Positions 47,681 through 56,898 are shown, numbered from the stretch's first letter. The stretch is 64,000 bases of DNA from Pseudomonas bubulae (GCF_037023725.1 NZ_CP146077.1:1029001-1093000); one strand, 5' to 3'. The notes: generated by a model from the sequence alone, not told the origin. Made by a program: numbers and translations.

Positions 47681-47688
47681 TCTGCCTT

Positions 47689-47775
47689 TGTGGGAGCGGG
47701 CTTGCCCGCGATGGCATCGCTGCGGTCCGTCAAGGGATGCGCGTCGTATGCATCGCGAGCAAGCCCGCTCCCACA
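47689..47775. repeat. REP pair downstream of metF
   Basis: Inverted REP pair 8 nt after the metF stop, in a same-strand spacer ahead of the rhlE-like gene. Confidence 0.9.
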
Positions 47776-47824
47776 TGGGTTTAAAGCCGTTGGGCAGCAT
47801 GAAATCGGCGCGTCGTGATTGCTC

Positions 47825-48043
47825 TGTTATACTCCGGTTTTTCCGCCAGGCTTACGCCCGGCCGCTCGTCCTTGTACAAGGCATTCAACCTCCCGTTACG
47901 GCGCAGCTCTCAGCCAGCGCGAGCGGCATGAATGGGCCTTCAGGACTGGAGCAGGACCGGACGGGATTGCGTCATCTTAAACGCCATTCACGCCAGGCAA
48001 GACTATCCCTTTGGGCCAAGCCCTAACTAGAACAGGATTTCTC
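47825..48043 (+). promoter_or_regulatory. Extended -10 promoter and long leader of the rhlE-like gene
   Basis: TG-t-TATACT (47825-47833) is an extended -10 element without a convincing -35. It is followed by a leader of about 200 nt, pyrimidine-rich at first, with a TTGTACAA palindrome near 47873 and a 32-codon open frame (47928-48026, MNGPSGLEQDRT...) ending 17 nt before the helicase ATG. Long leaders are common for cold-induced or autoregulated RNA helicases. Neither the leader function nor the small frame is established. Confidence 0.45.
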
Positions 48044-49897
48044 ATGTCCTTTGCTTCCCTCGGTCTCTCCGAGGCTTTAGTCCGCGCCATTGAAGCTGCG
48101 GGCTATACCGAGCCTACTCCGGTGCAACAGCGGGCCATTCCCGCCGTGTTGCAAGGTCGCGACCTGATGGTTGCGGCACAGACAGGTACTGGTAAAACCG
48201 GTGGCTTCGCTCTTCCGATTCTGGAAAAGCTGTTTCCCAATGGCCACCCGGACAAATCCCAGCGCCACGGCCCACGCCAACCACGCGTGCTGGTCCTGAC
48301 GCCTACCCGCGAACTCGCCGCCCAGGTGCATGAGAGCTTCAAGCTCTATGCCCGCGACCTGAAGTTCGTGAGCGCCTGTGTTTTTGGCGGTGTGGGTACC
48401 AACCCGCAGGTTCAGGCCCTGGCCCGTGGTGTTGACGTACTGGTTGCCTGCCCCGGTCGTTTGCTCGACCTGGCCGGTCAAGGCAGTGTTGACCTGTCCC
48501 ACGTTGAAATCCTGGTACTCGACGAAGCCGACCGTATGCTCGACATGGGCTTTGTCCATGACGTGAAAAAAGTCCTCGCTCGTCTGCCGGCCAAGCGTCA
48601 AAACCTGCTGTTTTCGGCGACGTTCTCCAAGGACATCACCGATCTGGCTGGCAAGCTGCTGCGCAACCCGGAACGCATCGAAGTAACGCCACCGAACACC
48701 ACGGTCGAGCGTATCGAGCAACGCGTGTTCCGTCTGCCTGCCACGCACAAGCGTGCCTTGCTGGCGCACCTGATCACCGCTGGCGCCTGGGAACAGGTTC
48801 TGGTCTTCACCCGTACCAAGCACGGTGCAAACCGCCTGGCCGAGTACCTGGACAAGCACGGCCTCAGCGCTGTGGCCATCCACGGTAACAAGAGCCAGAA
48901 CGCGCGCACCAAAGCCCTGGCAGACTTCAAGGCCGGTACCGTACGCATTCTGGTAGCGACCGACATTGCCGCTCGTGGCCTGGACATCGACCAGCTGCCG
49001 CATGTGGTCAACTTCGAGCTGCCAAACGTCGACGAAGATTACGTTCACCGTATCGGCCGTACTGGCCGTGCCGGTCGTTCGGGCGAGGCGATCTCGCTGG
49101 TAGCGCCGGACGAAGAAAAACTGCTGAAAAGCATCGAGCGCATGACCAAACAGAAAATCGCCGATGGCGACCTGATGGGTTTTGACTCGAGCACGGTTGA
49201 AGCTGAAAAGCCTGAAGTACGCGAGCGTCCGGATGTGCGTAACCCGCGCAACCCGCCGCGCGGCCCGCGTGGCGACGGTCCGGGTAACCCGGGCGGTGGC
49301 GGCGGTCGTAAAGACAAGGGCAAGGAAAAGAGCAAAGAAAAGCCGGCAGCTGCTCGCAGCGAGCGTCCAGCTCGTGAGCAAAAGCCGCGCGAAGCTCAGC
49401 CTGCCCGTGAACAGCGTCAGCCAACCCCGCGTGCCGACGCCAATCGTGCGCCGGACGAGTTCCGTGATGACGATGTGGATAACTTTGGTAACCGCGCTGA
49501 TTACGTCAGCCCGTACCAGAACAAGAACAACCAGAGCCGTGGCCGTCGCCCGGGGGCTCCGGCCCAGGGCGCAGGCACTGGCGCTGCGCCAGCGGGTCGT
49601 ACCGGTGGCCGTCAGAACGGTCCGCGTACCGGTAGCGGTGCCAGCACTGGCACTCCGCCTGCCAAGCGCAGCGGTCCACGCAGTGGCGCTCCGCGTGACG
49701 GCCAGGCCCGTCGCGAAAACCGCCCGGCCCGTGACGATGCCCGTCAAGAGCCAGCGGTTAAAGGCCCACGCGAGAACCAGCCGAAGATCATGCACAAAGA
49801 GTCGAAAAGCGATCGCTTCCCGACGCCTGAGCAGCTCGATCAACTGCCGAACCGCCCGCGTGGCGAGAAGCCAGCGCTGCTGACGCGTAACCGCTAA
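48044..49897 (+). CDS. DEAD-box RNA helicase, RhlE type
   Basis: A 617-residue ATP-dependent RNA helicase. The Q motif ([13 protein letters not shown]), Walker A AQTGTGKT (45-52), PTRELA, DEAD (about 162-165), SAT, ARGLDI and HRIGRTGR are all present in the first 390 residues. The long C-terminal tail (about 395-617) is disordered and rich in Arg, Pro, Gly and Ala, with several RGP- and KEKSKEK-type runs, as in RhlE-type tails that bind RNA. The ATG at 48044 gives the family N-terminus. A 200-nt leader precedes it and a bidirectional terminator follows. Confidence 0.93.
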   Translation: MSFASLGLSEALVRAIEAAGYTEPTPVQQRAIPAVLQGRDLMVAAQTGTGKTGGFALPILEKLFPNGHPDKSQRHGPRQPRVLVLTPTRELAAQVHESFKLYARDLKFVSACVFGGVGTNPQVQALARGVDVLVACPGRLLDLAGQGSVDLSHVEILVLDEADRMLDMGFVHDVKKVLARLPAKRQNLLFSATFSKDITDLAGKLLRNPERIEVTPPNTTVERIEQRVFRLPATHKRALLAHLITAGAWEQVLVFTRTKHGANRLAEYLDKHGLSAVAIHGNKSQNARTKALADFKAGTVRILVATDIAARGLDIDQLPHVVNFELPNVDEDYVHRIGRTGRAGRSGEAISLVAPDEEKLLKSIERMTKQKIADGDLMGFDSSTVEAEKPEVRERPDVRNPRNPPRGPRGDGPGNPGGGGGRKDKGKEKSKEKPAAARSERPAREQKPREAQPAREQRQPTPRADANRAPDEFRDDDVDNFGNRADYVSPYQNKNNQSRGRRPGAPAQGAGTGAAPAGRTGGRQNGPRTGSGASTGTPPAKRSGPRSGAPRDGQARRENRPARDDARQEPAVKGPRENQPKIMHKESKSDRFPTPEQLDQLPNRPRGEKPALLTRNR

Positions 49898-49901
49898 AAA
49901 T

Positions 49902-49987
49902 TGTGGGAGCGGGCTTGCTCGCGATTCAGGTACTTCGGGTTAACGGCTGCACCGAGGCAATCCAATCGCGAGCAAGCCCGCTCCTAC
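49902..49987. repeat. REP pair with one degenerate arm
   Basis: Inverted REP pair after the helicase gene. The right arm ends CTCCTACGA rather than CTCCCACA, so the outer stem is imperfect. Confidence 0.85.
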
Positions 49988-49997
49988 GACAGCACAC

Positions 49998-50038
49998 AAA
50001 AAAACGCCCCGGCTCTCACAAGCCGGGGCGTTTTTTTT
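49998..50038. terminator. Bidirectional terminator between rhlE-like gene and yceI
   Basis: CGCCCCGGCT and AGCCGGGGCG form a 10-bp GC stem with a 6-nt loop; A-tract on the left and eight Ts on the right. Serves both convergent genes. Confidence 0.93.
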
Positions 50039-50056
50039 AGCCGTTTAAAAGCGCTA

Positions 50057-50632
50057 TTACTTGGCCTTTACGCCTTCCAGCGAGATATCCAGGCTCAGGG
50101 TCTGGTCCTTGCTTGGGGACTTGATGCCGAAATCCTGCAGGTTGATGGTGGTGGTCGCGTTGAAGCCAGCACGTTCGCCGCCCCACGGATCCTTGCCTTC
50201 GCCGTTGAACGTTGCCTTGAAGGTTACAGGCTTGGTCACACCGTGCAGGGTCAGGTCACCGGTTACGTCAGCTGTGTTGTCGCCAGTCGGCACAACCTTG
50301 GTCGACTTGAAGGTCGCTTCCGGGTACTTGCTCACGTCCAGGAAATCTTTGCTGGCGATATGCTTGTCACGTTCGGCGTGGTTGGAAAACAGGCTGGCGG
50401 TTTTCAGGGTCACGTCAATCTTGCTGTCGGCAGGTTTGGCTGCGTCCCACGAGAACGTACCGCTCCAGTCCTTGAAAGTACCGTGAATGAAGCTGAAGCC
50501 CAGGTGGCTGACTTTCCAGTCGATAAAGGCGTGCTGGCCTTCTTTGTCGATGGTGTAGTCAGCCGCCATGGCCTGACCTGCGGTCAGCATTGCGGTTCCG
50601 AGAGCCAGCGCAGCGAGGGTCTTTTTCAACAT
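50057..50632 (-). CDS. YceI-family periplasmic lipid-binding protein
   Basis: A 191-residue exported protein with a signal peptide ([20 protein letters not shown], cleavage after AMA near residue 23) and a YceI beta-barrel ([38 protein letters not shown]). YceI proteins bind polyisoprenoids such as octaprenyl compounds. Coupled with the upstream cytochrome b561 gene, a common pairing whose joint role (perhaps quinone-related redox) is unproven. The start at 50632 follows the typical signal peptide; the frame is open 11 codons further. Confidence 0.93.
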   Translation of the reverse strand: MLKKTLAALALGTAMLTAGQAMAADYTIDKEGQHAFIDWKVSHLGFSFIHGTFKDWSGTFSWDAAKPADSKIDVTLKTASLFSNHAERDKHIASKDFLDVSKYPEATFKSTKVVPTGDNTADVTGDLTLHGVTKPVTFKATFNGEGKDPWGGERAGFNATTTINLQDFGIKSPSKDQTLSLDISLEGVKAK

Positions 50633-50664
50633 GCGTTCTATTCCTTTTGAGTTGAGGTTGAGCA

Positions 50665-51216
50665 TCAGGCTTTGCGCCCCAGCATACGGTTCAGGGTCGC
50701 ATCACGATCGATAAAGTGGTGTTTCAAAGCAACCAGACCATGAAGCCCTGCAAAAATGACCACGGCCCATGCCAGGTAAAGATGCACGACACCCGCTACA
50801 TCAGCCTGGTCAGGCAGGTTGGAAATCAGTGCAGGGACTTCAAACAGGCCGAAAACCGGAATACCCACGCCTTCAGAGGTGGAAATCAGGTAGCCGGCGA
50901 TCATCACGGCAAACAAACCCAGATACAAAAAACCATGCCCGAGTTTGGCACCGATTCGTGTTGCACGGCTGTAACTGGCCAGTGCCGGCGGTGCCGGGCT
51001 GAACCAGATCCATACAACGCGTAGCAGCATTACAGCGAATAGCGTCAGACCAATGCTTTTATGCAGGTCAGGCGCCTCTTTGCGCCAAGGGCTGTAATAG
51101 TCCAGACCGACCATCCACAACCCCAGAGCGAACAACCCGAACACCACCAACGCAACAGACCAGTGCATGAAGATGCTGACGGCACCATAGCGAGAAGAAG
51201 AGTTACGTAGCTGCAT
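50665..51216 (-). CDS. Cytochrome b561-family membrane protein
   Basis: A 183-residue four-helix inner-membrane cytochrome b561. Likely heme-ligand histidines are in [30 protein letters not shown] and [11 protein letters not shown]. The ATG at 51216 has acagga 8 nt upstream, better than the upstream alternatives. It is followed after 32 nt by yceI, so both are probably one unit. Confidence 0.9.
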   Translation of the reverse strand: MQLRNSSSRYGAVSIFMHWSVALVVFGLFALGLWMVGLDYYSPWRKEAPDLHKSIGLTLFAVMLLRVVWIWFSPAPPALASYSRATRIGAKLGHGFLYLGLFAVMIAGYLISTSEGVGIPVFGLFEVPALISNLPDQADVAGVVHLYLAWAVVIFAGLHGLVALKHHFIDRDATLNRMLGRKA

Positions 51217-51325
51217 GACCAACATCCTGTAGGAACTTGGGTCTAAGACTAATGGTTTACCTATCGATTGAAAGCGCATTTTATTGCTGCAAGCTATCGA
51301 TAAATACGATCTGAAGCCTGAGAGT

Positions 51326-51346
51326 CAAACGTTAAGCAAACGTTAA
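51326..51346. promoter_or_regulatory. Tandem CAAACGTTAA repeats between b561 and bioA
   Basis: Two copies of CAAACGTTAA start 11 nt apart (51326 and 51337) with one G between, about one helix turn. The site is about 110 nt from the cytochrome start and 143 nt from bioA, so it could be an operator for either. No known factor recognised. Confidence 0.3.
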
Positions 51347-51488
51347 CAATATTTGTGTTGCCTGTGGGTGTCCAAGGCCGTCTTTGAATACGGAGTAAAC
51401 GTAATAGGTTGTTACACGCCTGCGCATTGCATAGGCTTGCACTCTTGTTTGCCCGCACACGCCGGGAGCCAGCGCCAGGAGAGTGAAA

Positions 51489-52895
51489 ATGGGCCTGAAT
51501 AACCAGTGGATGCAACGCGACCTTGCCGTGTTGTGGCATCCCTGCACCCAAATGAAAGACCATGAACAACTGCCCTTGATCCCTATCAAGCGCGGCGAAG
51601 GCGTGTGGCTGGAAGACTTTGAAGGCAAGCGCTACCTCGATGCCGTGAGTTCCTGGTGGGTCAATGTGTTTGGCCACTGCAACCCGCGAATCAACCAGCG
51701 CATCAAGGATCAGGTCGATCAGTTGGAGCACGTGATCCTTGCAGGCTTCAGCCATCAGCCGGTGATCGAACTGTCCGAGCGGCTGGTCAAGATGACACCT
51801 GAAGGCCTGACCCGTTGCTTCTATGCCGATAACGGTTCGTCGTGCATCGAAGTTGCGCTGAAGATGAGCTTCCACTACTGGCTCAACCGTGAACAGCCAG
51901 ACAAAAAACGCTTCGTTACCCTGACCAACAGCTATCACGGTGAAACCATGGCCGCGATGGCCGTGGGCGATGTGCCGTTGTTCACTGAAACCTACAAGGC
52001 GTTGTTGCTCGACACCATCAAGGTGCCGAGCCCCGACTGCTACCTGCGCCCTGAAGGCGTGAGCTGGGAAGCGCATTCGCGCACGATGTTTTTGGCGATG
52101 GAGCAGACTCTCGCCGAAAATCATCAAACCGTGGCTGCGGTTATCGTCGAGCCGTTGATTCAGGGCGCGGGTGGCATGCGCATGTACCACCCGGTGTACC
52201 TCACACTGCTGCGCGAGGCCTGTGACCGTTACGGCGTGCACTTGATCCTTGATGAAATTGCCGTGGGCTTTGGCCGCACCGGCACCATGTTCGCCTGCGA
52301 ACAGGCGGGTATCACGCCGGACTTCCTGTGTCTGTCCAAAGCGTTGACCGGTGGCTATTTGCCGTTGGCGGCCTGCATGACCACGGATGAGGTGTACAGC
52401 GCGTTCTACGACGATTACCCGACCCTGCGCGCCTTCCTGCATTCCCACAGCTATACGGGTAATCCGCTGGCCTGTGCCGCAGCGTTGGCGACGCTGGATA
52501 TCTTCGAAGAAGACAACGTTATCGAGAACAACAAGGCCCTGGCTCAACGTATGGCCCTGGCGACTGCCCATCTGGTTGATCATCCTCATGTCTCGGAAGT
52601 GCGTCAGACCGGTATGGTGCTGGCCATTGAAATGGTTCAGGACAAGGCCAGCAAAACCGCTTACCCGTGGCAGGAGCGTCGGGGGCTTAAAGTCTTCCAG
52701 CACGCCCTGGAGCGGGGTGCGTTGTTGCGCCCACTGGGTAGCGTGGTGTATTTCTTGCCGCCTTACGTGATCACCCCCGAGCAGATCGACTTTTTGGCTG
52801 AAGTAGCCAGTGAAGGTATCGATATCGCGACCCGCAGCGACATCAGCGTGGCCGTGCCATCGAATTTTCACCCGGACTTCCGTGACCCGGGTTAA
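51489..52895 (+). CDS. bioA: Adenosylmethionine-8-amino-7-oxononanoate aminotransferase
   Basis: A 468-residue class III PLP aminotransferase for biotin synthesis. It uses SAM as the amino donor to make diaminopelargonate. WHPCTQMKDHE at the N-terminus, the SSWWVNVFGH block, DEIAVGFGRTG and the PLP lysine in LSKALTGGYLP are family features. The ATG at 51489 follows aggaga with 7 nt spacing; a GTG two codons up is less likely. It stands apart from other bio genes and is followed by rsmE. Confidence 0.95.
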   Translation: MGLNNQWMQRDLAVLWHPCTQMKDHEQLPLIPIKRGEGVWLEDFEGKRYLDAVSSWWVNVFGHCNPRINQRIKDQVDQLEHVILAGFSHQPVIELSERLVKMTPEGLTRCFYADNGSSCIEVALKMSFHYWLNREQPDKKRFVTLTNSYHGETMAAMAVGDVPLFTETYKALLLDTIKVPSPDCYLRPEGVSWEAHSRTMFLAMEQTLAENHQTVAAVIVEPLIQGAGGMRMYHPVYLTLLREACDRYGVHLILDEIAVGFGRTGTMFACEQAGITPDFLCLSKALTGGYLPLAACMTTDEVYSAFYDDYPTLRAFLHSHSYTGNPLACAAALATLDIFEEDNVIENNKALAQRMALATAHLVDHPHVSEVRQTGMVLAIEMVQDKASKTAYPWQERRGLKVFQHALERGALLRPLGSVVYFLPPYVITPEQIDFLAEVASEGIDIATRSDISVAVPSNFHPDFRDPG

Positions 52896-52916
52896 ACCGG
52901 GCCGTACTGTATCTCC

Positions 52917-52940
52917 TGTGGGAGCGGGCCTGCTCCCACA
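52917..52940. repeat. Single compact REP-derived palindrome
   Basis: TGTGGGAGC and GCTCCCACA arms joined by six bases: only the outer ends of the REP, as if the inner REP arms had been deleted. It lies between bioA and rsmE. Confidence 0.8.
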
Positions 52941-52968
52941 TTAGCACCCGAATTTTCAGAGAATTTAA

Positions 52969-53688
52969 ATGAGATTGTCCCGCTTTTTTATCGACGCTCC
53001 TTTGAGCCTTGGTGAGCATGAATTGCCTGAGGCTCAGGCGCATTACATTGGCCGCGTGCTGCGTATGGCCGAGGGCGATGCCTTGCAAGTGTTCGACGGC
53101 TCGGGCCAGGAGTTTCTGGGACGCTTGCTGGAAGTCGGCAAAAAGCGCGTACGCGTGCTGCTGGACGAAACCTTCGCAGGGCAAGTTGAATCGCCGTTGG
53201 CCATTCACCTCGGTCAGGGCCTGTCCCGTGGCGAGCGTATGGACTGGGCGATTCAAAAGGCCACCGAGCTGGGCGTGCGTGAAATCACCCCGATCATGAG
53301 CGAGCGCTGCGAAGTGCGGCTCAAGGACGAACGCGCCGACAAACGTCTGGCCCACTGGCGGCAGGTGGCGATCAGCGCCTGTGAGCAATGCGGCCGTTCG
53401 CGGGTGCCCGTTATCCATCCGCCGGTGTTGCTCAGCGACTGGATCAAAACCACTGAAGCCGACCTCAAGCTGGTGCTGCACCCGGTGTCAGAACCCTTGG
53501 CCAGCCACGCGAAACCTTCGCGCCTGGCGTTTTTGATCGGCCCCGAAGGCGGCCTGACCGATAACGAAATCGACCTGGCCCAGGCCGCCGGCTACCAGCC
53601 TGCACGCCTTGGCCCACGGGTGCTGCGTACCGAAACTGCGCCGGTTGTAGCCCTGGCCGTGGCGCAGCAGTTGTGGGGTGATTTCTAA
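52969..53688 (+). CDS. rsmE: 16S rRNA (uracil1498-N3)-methyltransferase
   Basis: A 239-residue SPOUT methyltransferase that makes m3U1498 in 16S rRNA. The C-terminal SAM knot has FLIGPEGGLTDNE and LGPRVLRTETAPVVAL, the RsmE signatures; the N-terminal PUA-like part begins RLSRFFIDAPL. It is 73 nt after bioA with only the small palindrome between them. Confidence 0.96.
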   Translation: MRLSRFFIDAPLSLGEHELPEAQAHYIGRVLRMAEGDALQVFDGSGQEFLGRLLEVGKKRVRVLLDETFAGQVESPLAIHLGQGLSRGERMDWAIQKATELGVREITPIMSERCEVRLKDERADKRLAHWRQVAISACEQCGRSRVPVIHPPVLLSDWIKTTEADLKLVLHPVSEPLASHAKPSRLAFLIGPEGGLTDNEIDLAQAAGYQPARLGPRVLRTETAPVVALAVAQQLWGDF

Positions 53689-53711
53689 GTCAGGCCCTGC
53701 TTTTTTGCTTT

Positions 53712-53798
53712 TGTGGGAGCAGGCTTGCTCGCGATGGGGTCGACGCGATTATCTAGACCTACCGCGGCGCCTGCATCGCGAGCAAGCCCGCTCCCACA
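53712..53798. repeat. REP pair downstream of rsmE
   Basis: Inverted REP pair 23 nt after the rsmE stop, in the 575-nt gap that also contains the DUF3077-like remnant. Confidence 0.9.
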
Positions 53799-53879
53799 AA
53801 GGCGTGGCCTTCAATTTCAGTCGTTTCGTACGACGTTTCGCTTTCATTCTCGTGAATCATCCGAGAAGATTCCGCTCGC

Positions 53880-54111
53880 TTGCGCCTGTTCAAATCGGGG
53901 AATAGTCTCGGCCCATCGCTGCAAATCAGCGGTCGGGTTTAGTCGCCTGGTAGATGAGCAAGGCGCAAGGCGCCACCTTAGTGAGGCGCTTTTTTTCGGC
54001 CCCGCTTTATGGTGGCCGTGCGCAGGGCGCCCTCGGGCGCGCCGGTTTCCGAGCTCACCGGTCTACTAACCTGCGTACGGCTGCCACCCGTTCGTTTTGG
54101 TGTTGTCGGTC
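53880..54111 (+). promoter_or_regulatory. Structured leader element of a lost DUF3077-like gene
   Basis: This stretch resembles, from memory, the conserved leader found in front of DUF3077/DUF6124 small-protein genes in many pseudomonads. Visible parts: a CGCTG-caaat-CAGCG hairpin at 53917-53931, an intrinsic terminator at 53970-53996 (GCGCCAC/GTGaGGCGC with a 2-nt bulge, then seven Ts), and a further CCGG-rich hairpin near 54040-54060. After it the normal gene body is missing and the sequence runs straight into the 3' end of a DUF3077-like reading frame. The family assignment needs a search. Confidence 0.5.
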
Positions 54112-54177
54112 ATGCACTTGGTGGAGCTGGCCAAGGGTTATGTCGACAAGTCGCTGGATACGCTGGCAACGCACTGA
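54112..54177 (+). pseudogene. 3' remnant of a DUF3077-like gene
   Basis: Twenty-one codons reading MHLVELAKGYVDKSLDTLAT-H then TGA. This fits the C-terminal helix of DUF3077 proteins (pattern hmvEmAkaxVDxsLd). The N-terminal 60 or so residues are missing and no ribosome binding site precedes the in-frame ATG, so I call it a remnant left by an internal deletion between leader and gene end. It keeps its own terminator downstream. Confidence 0.5.
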
Positions 54178-54183
54178 AGCAGC

Positions 54184-54213
54184 ACGCGCCTGAGTGCAGC
54201 AGGCGCGTTTTGG
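54184..54213 (+). terminator. Terminator of the DUF3077-like remnant
   Basis: ACGCGCCTG pairs with CAGGCGCGT around an 8-nt loop, followed by four Ts, 6 nt after the remnant's stop codon. Confidence 0.7.
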
Positions 54214-54263
54214 GGCAGCTGGTTTGAAGGTGAGGGTGTAACGGAAGACTTTTTTTGACGCCC

Positions 54264-55166
54264 TTACTCCACCGGGTCACTCACCGGCTTGGCGATGATC
54301 TGTTTTAGCTCGGCGGTCATCGGGAACTCCAGGTTCAGGCCGTTGGGCGGGATCGGTTGTTCGAACCAGCGCTGGTAAATGCTGGTGATTTCCCCGGACT
54401 GATACAGGTCGGCCAGGGTCTTGTTCACCACCGCCAGGAACTGCGGGTCGTCCTTGCGCACCATGCAGCTGTAGATTTCACGGGATTGCTCATCCCCTAC
54501 AACCACCCATTTGTGCGGATCACGAGCTTTGGCACGTTCGCCGTAGAGCAGCGCATCGTCCATATAAAACGCAACGGCGCGGCCGGTTTCGAGCATCTTG
54601 AAGGCTTCACCATGATCTTTGGCACTGATCACGTTCATGCCCATTTTGTGGTCGGCGCTGTAGCTTTTGATAAAGCGTTCGTTGGTGGTGCCTGCCGTTG
54701 TCACCACGTTTTTGTCGCGCAAATCATCAAAGCCCTTGATGCCGCTGTCCTTGGCGGTCAGCAGTTGGCCTTTGACGTAAATAAACCCATAGGAAAATGC
54801 CACCTGTTTTTGCCGTTCGGCGGTCACGCCGGTTGAGCCGCATTCCAGGTCTACGGTGCCGTTCTGCACCAGCGGGATGCGGGTTTGCGAGGTCACCAGG
54901 TTGTATTTGACCTTCAGCGGTTTGCTGCCCACTTGCTGCTGGATGCGCTCGACGATTTTATTGGCCAGCTCCACCGAATAGCCCATGGGCTTGCCGCTGT
55001 TATCGCCGACATAGGAGAACGGCACCGATGCATCGCGATAACCCAGGGTAATACTTCCCGAGTCGGCGATTTTTTTCAGTGTGCCCTGCAACGGGGCTTC
55101 GTTGGCTTGTACGGCATGGCTGATTAACAGGCCCAGCGTGCAACTGATCAAGGCAAATTTTTTCAT
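54264..55166 (-). CDS. Glutamate/aspartate-type ABC transporter substrate-binding protein
   Basis: A 300-residue periplasmic binding protein with a signal peptide (MKKFALISCTLGLLISHAVQ, cleavage after AVQA). The SBP_bac_3 core shows ITLGYRDASVPFSYVG, MGYSVELANKIVERI and the ligand-binding DLECGSTGVTAERQK. This GltI-like pattern suggests acidic amino acids. No permease or ATPase gene is adjacent, so it is an orphan subunit. It ends the leftward unit dadA-like, ridA-like, SBP, which points to a link with D-amino-acid use; the exact ligand is inferred. Confidence 0.88.
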   Translation of the reverse strand: MKKFALISCTLGLLISHAVQANEAPLQGTLKKIADSGSITLGYRDASVPFSYVGDNSGKPMGYSVELANKIVERIQQQVGSKPLKVKYNLVTSQTRIPLVQNGTVDLECGSTGVTAERQKQVAFSYGFIYVKGQLLTAKDSGIKGFDDLRDKNVVTTAGTTNERFIKSYSADHKMGMNVISAKDHGEAFKMLETGRAVAFYMDDALLYGERAKARDPHKWVVVGDEQSREIYSCMVRKDDPQFLAVVNKTLADLYQSGEITSIYQRWFEQPIPPNGLNLEFPMTAELKQIIAKPVSDPVE

Positions 55167-55188
55167 TGTTGTTTTCCCCTCACACAGA

Positions 55189-55539
55189 TTAATGACGAAC
55201 TGCAATCACGCTGATTTCCACCAATACCTCAGGCCGTGCCAGCTCCGCCTGCAGGGTGGTGCGGGTGGGCGCCTTGCCTGCCGACAGCCAGGCTGACCAC
55301 ACGGCATTCATGGCCGCAAAGTCGCGCTGGATGTTTTGCAGGTAAAGGGTGGCGTTAACGATGTGGTCTTTATCGCTGCCAGCTTCGGCCAACAGGGCGT
55401 CGATCTTGCTCAACACTTCTTGCGTTTGCGCGGTAATGTCCTCGCTTTGCGTAGGCACCTGTCCCGACAGAAACACCAGGGCTTCAAACGTCGCGGCGGC
55501 GCTCAAGCGGTCATTGCTGTTGATGCGTTGAATGGTCAT
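55189..55539 (-). CDS. RidA-family enamine/imine deaminase
   Basis: A 116-residue RidA/YjgF protein (VFLSGQVPTQSEDITAQTQEV ... APTRTTLQAELARPEVLVEI, with the conserved Arg in TRTT). RidA proteins hydrolyse reactive imines. Next to a D-amino-acid dehydrogenase that releases imino acids, this is a natural partner. Start at 55539 (MTIQRIN) instead of the open frame 10 codons up. Confidence 0.9.
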   Translation of the reverse strand: MTIQRINSNDRLSAAATFEALVFLSGQVPTQSEDITAQTQEVLSKIDALLAEAGSDKDHIVNATLYLQNIQRDFAAMNAVWSAWLSAGKAPTRTTLQAELARPEVLVEISVIAVRH

Positions 55540-55569
55540 AGGGCTTTCCTTGTGGACGGGATGGCGCAC

Positions 55570-56802
55570 TCAGGCGGCCAGACCTTGCATGTCAATGGAG
55601 GTTTTGCGTTGTGCAATCAGCTCGCTGAGCAAGCGCCCGCTGCCGCAGGCCAGGGTGAAGCCCAGGGCGCCGTGGCCCAGGTTGAGCCACAGGTTGCGAT
55701 AACCGCTGGCACCCAGGATGGGTACGCCGCTGGGGGTTGCAGGGCGCATGCCAGCCCATTCGATGGCGGTTTGATAGTTGCCCGCATCCGGGAAAGTGCT
55801 GCTGGCCAGTTGACGCATTTGCGCCAGGCGCTTGGGGTCCGGGGCAGGGTCGAAGCCGACGATATCGACCATCGCGGCGATGCGCAGTTGCTTGCCGATA
55901 CGCGCGTAGACAATTTTGCGGTCGTAGTCGGTAATGCTCACTTGTGGTGCCTTTTGCGGGTCGGTCAGGGCCAGCGTAAGGCTGTAACCCTTGAGCGGGT
56001 ACAACGGCAGGTGCAGCCCCGGCAGGCGCAGGGCCGGGCTGTTGTGCCCGGCGGCGAGCACCAGTTGGTCCACGGCCAGAACCTCGTCGCCCATTTCCAC
56101 TGCCTGTACCGCCCCGTTGGCGTGGCGAAGCCGGGTGACGGTCTTGCCCAGCATAAAGGTGCAACGGCCACTGGCCTGCAAGCGGGCGGCCAGTTGCTGA
56201 CAGAATCCGTGGCAATCCCCGACCTCTTCGCTGGGGGTATAGATACCGCCGATAAACGACGAGCCTTGCAGCCCGGGTTCCAGGCTGGCGCACTCGCCGG
56301 CAGTCAGTGCTTGTTGAAATGAGCTGTGGATAACTTTTTTCCGGGCCTTTTCAAAGTTGCCGCGCTCACGGAACGCCACCAGCTTGCCGTTGCGCTGCCA
56401 GGCGAAGCCGTCGAGCTGATCTTCTTCGCGCCACTGCTGCAGCGTGGCCTGGCTGAGCAATGCCAGGCGCAGCAAATGCGCGCCATTGCGCTGGTTCACC
56501 GAGCCACGGCAGGCAGCCACAAACGAGGCCAGCCAGCGCCATTGGGCCGGGTCCATGCGCGGGCGCAGCTTGAGGGGCGAGTCGCCGCGCAACATCCAGC
56601 CCATCGCTTGCCACGGCACGCCGGCATCGGCCAGCGGTGCTACATAGCGGTAGGAGAGCTGGCCACCATTGGCAAAGCTGGTCTGGCTGCCCAAAGTCGG
56701 GCGGGCCTCGATCACCGTCACTTCAAAGCCGTCGCGCACCAGGGCATACGCTGTAGCCAGCCCGATTACGCCCCCGCCGATGATGCAAACTCGCTGTGCC
56801 AT
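55570..56802 (-). CDS. D-amino-acid dehydrogenase (DadA-like FAD oxidoreductase)
   Basis: A 410-residue FAD-dependent DAO-family enzyme with Rossmann motif IIGGGVIGLATAYALVRDG near the N-terminus, TLGSQTSFANGGQLSYRYVAP (the DadA substrate-site block), and the C-terminal LNLGHGALGFTLACGSGRLL. It is a membrane-associated dehydrogenase type passing electrons to quinone. First gene of the dadA-like/ridA-like/SBP unit and divergent from a LysR gene that probably controls it. It is a DadA paralogue; the main dadA-alr operon is not here. Confidence 0.88.
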   Translation of the reverse strand: MAQRVCIIGGGVIGLATAYALVRDGFEVTVIEARPTLGSQTSFANGGQLSYRYVAPLADAGVPWQAMGWMLRGDSPLKLRPRMDPAQWRWLASFVAACRGSVNQRNGAHLLRLALLSQATLQQWREEDQLDGFAWQRNGKLVAFRERGNFEKARKKVIHSSFQQALTAGECASLEPGLQGSSFIGGIYTPSEEVGDCHGFCQQLAARLQASGRCTFMLGKTVTRLRHANGAVQAVEMGDEVLAVDQLVLAAGHNSPALRLPGLHLPLYPLKGYSLTLALTDPQKAPQVSITDYDRKIVYARIGKQLRIAAMVDIVGFDPAPDPKRLAQMRQLASSTFPDAGNYQTAIEWAGMRPATPSGVPILGASGYRNLWLNLGHGALGFTLACGSGRLLSELIAQRKTSIDMQGLAA

Positions 56803-56883
56803 GTCAGTCCTCACCCTTGTTGTTCGGGCTTCAGATTAGGGGCAGGTGACAGGCGGCGAACAATGAATAAAGATGGTCATCCC

Positions 56884-56898
56884 ATAAACAAAGGTTAT
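56884..56898. promoter_or_regulatory. Candidate LysR box
   Basis: ATAAACAAAGGTTAT fits T-N11-A with ATAA/TTAT arms, 12 nt before the LysR gene start and in the divergent spacer to the dadA-like gene. Probable autoregulatory and activation site. Confidence 0.35.

Noticed and set aside
48077..49843. 588-codon frame antisense to the RhlE-type helicase
   Set aside because: Covers all helicase motifs in reverse; low-complexity translation; no start signals.
51294..52871. 525-codon frame antisense to bioA
   Set aside because: Shadow of bioA.
53954..54227. Two overlapping 70-80-codon frames (MSKAQGATL..., MVAVRRAPSG...)
   Set aside because: They run through a terminator hairpin and leader structures, and neither shares the frame of the DUF3077-like end with a plausible N-terminus.
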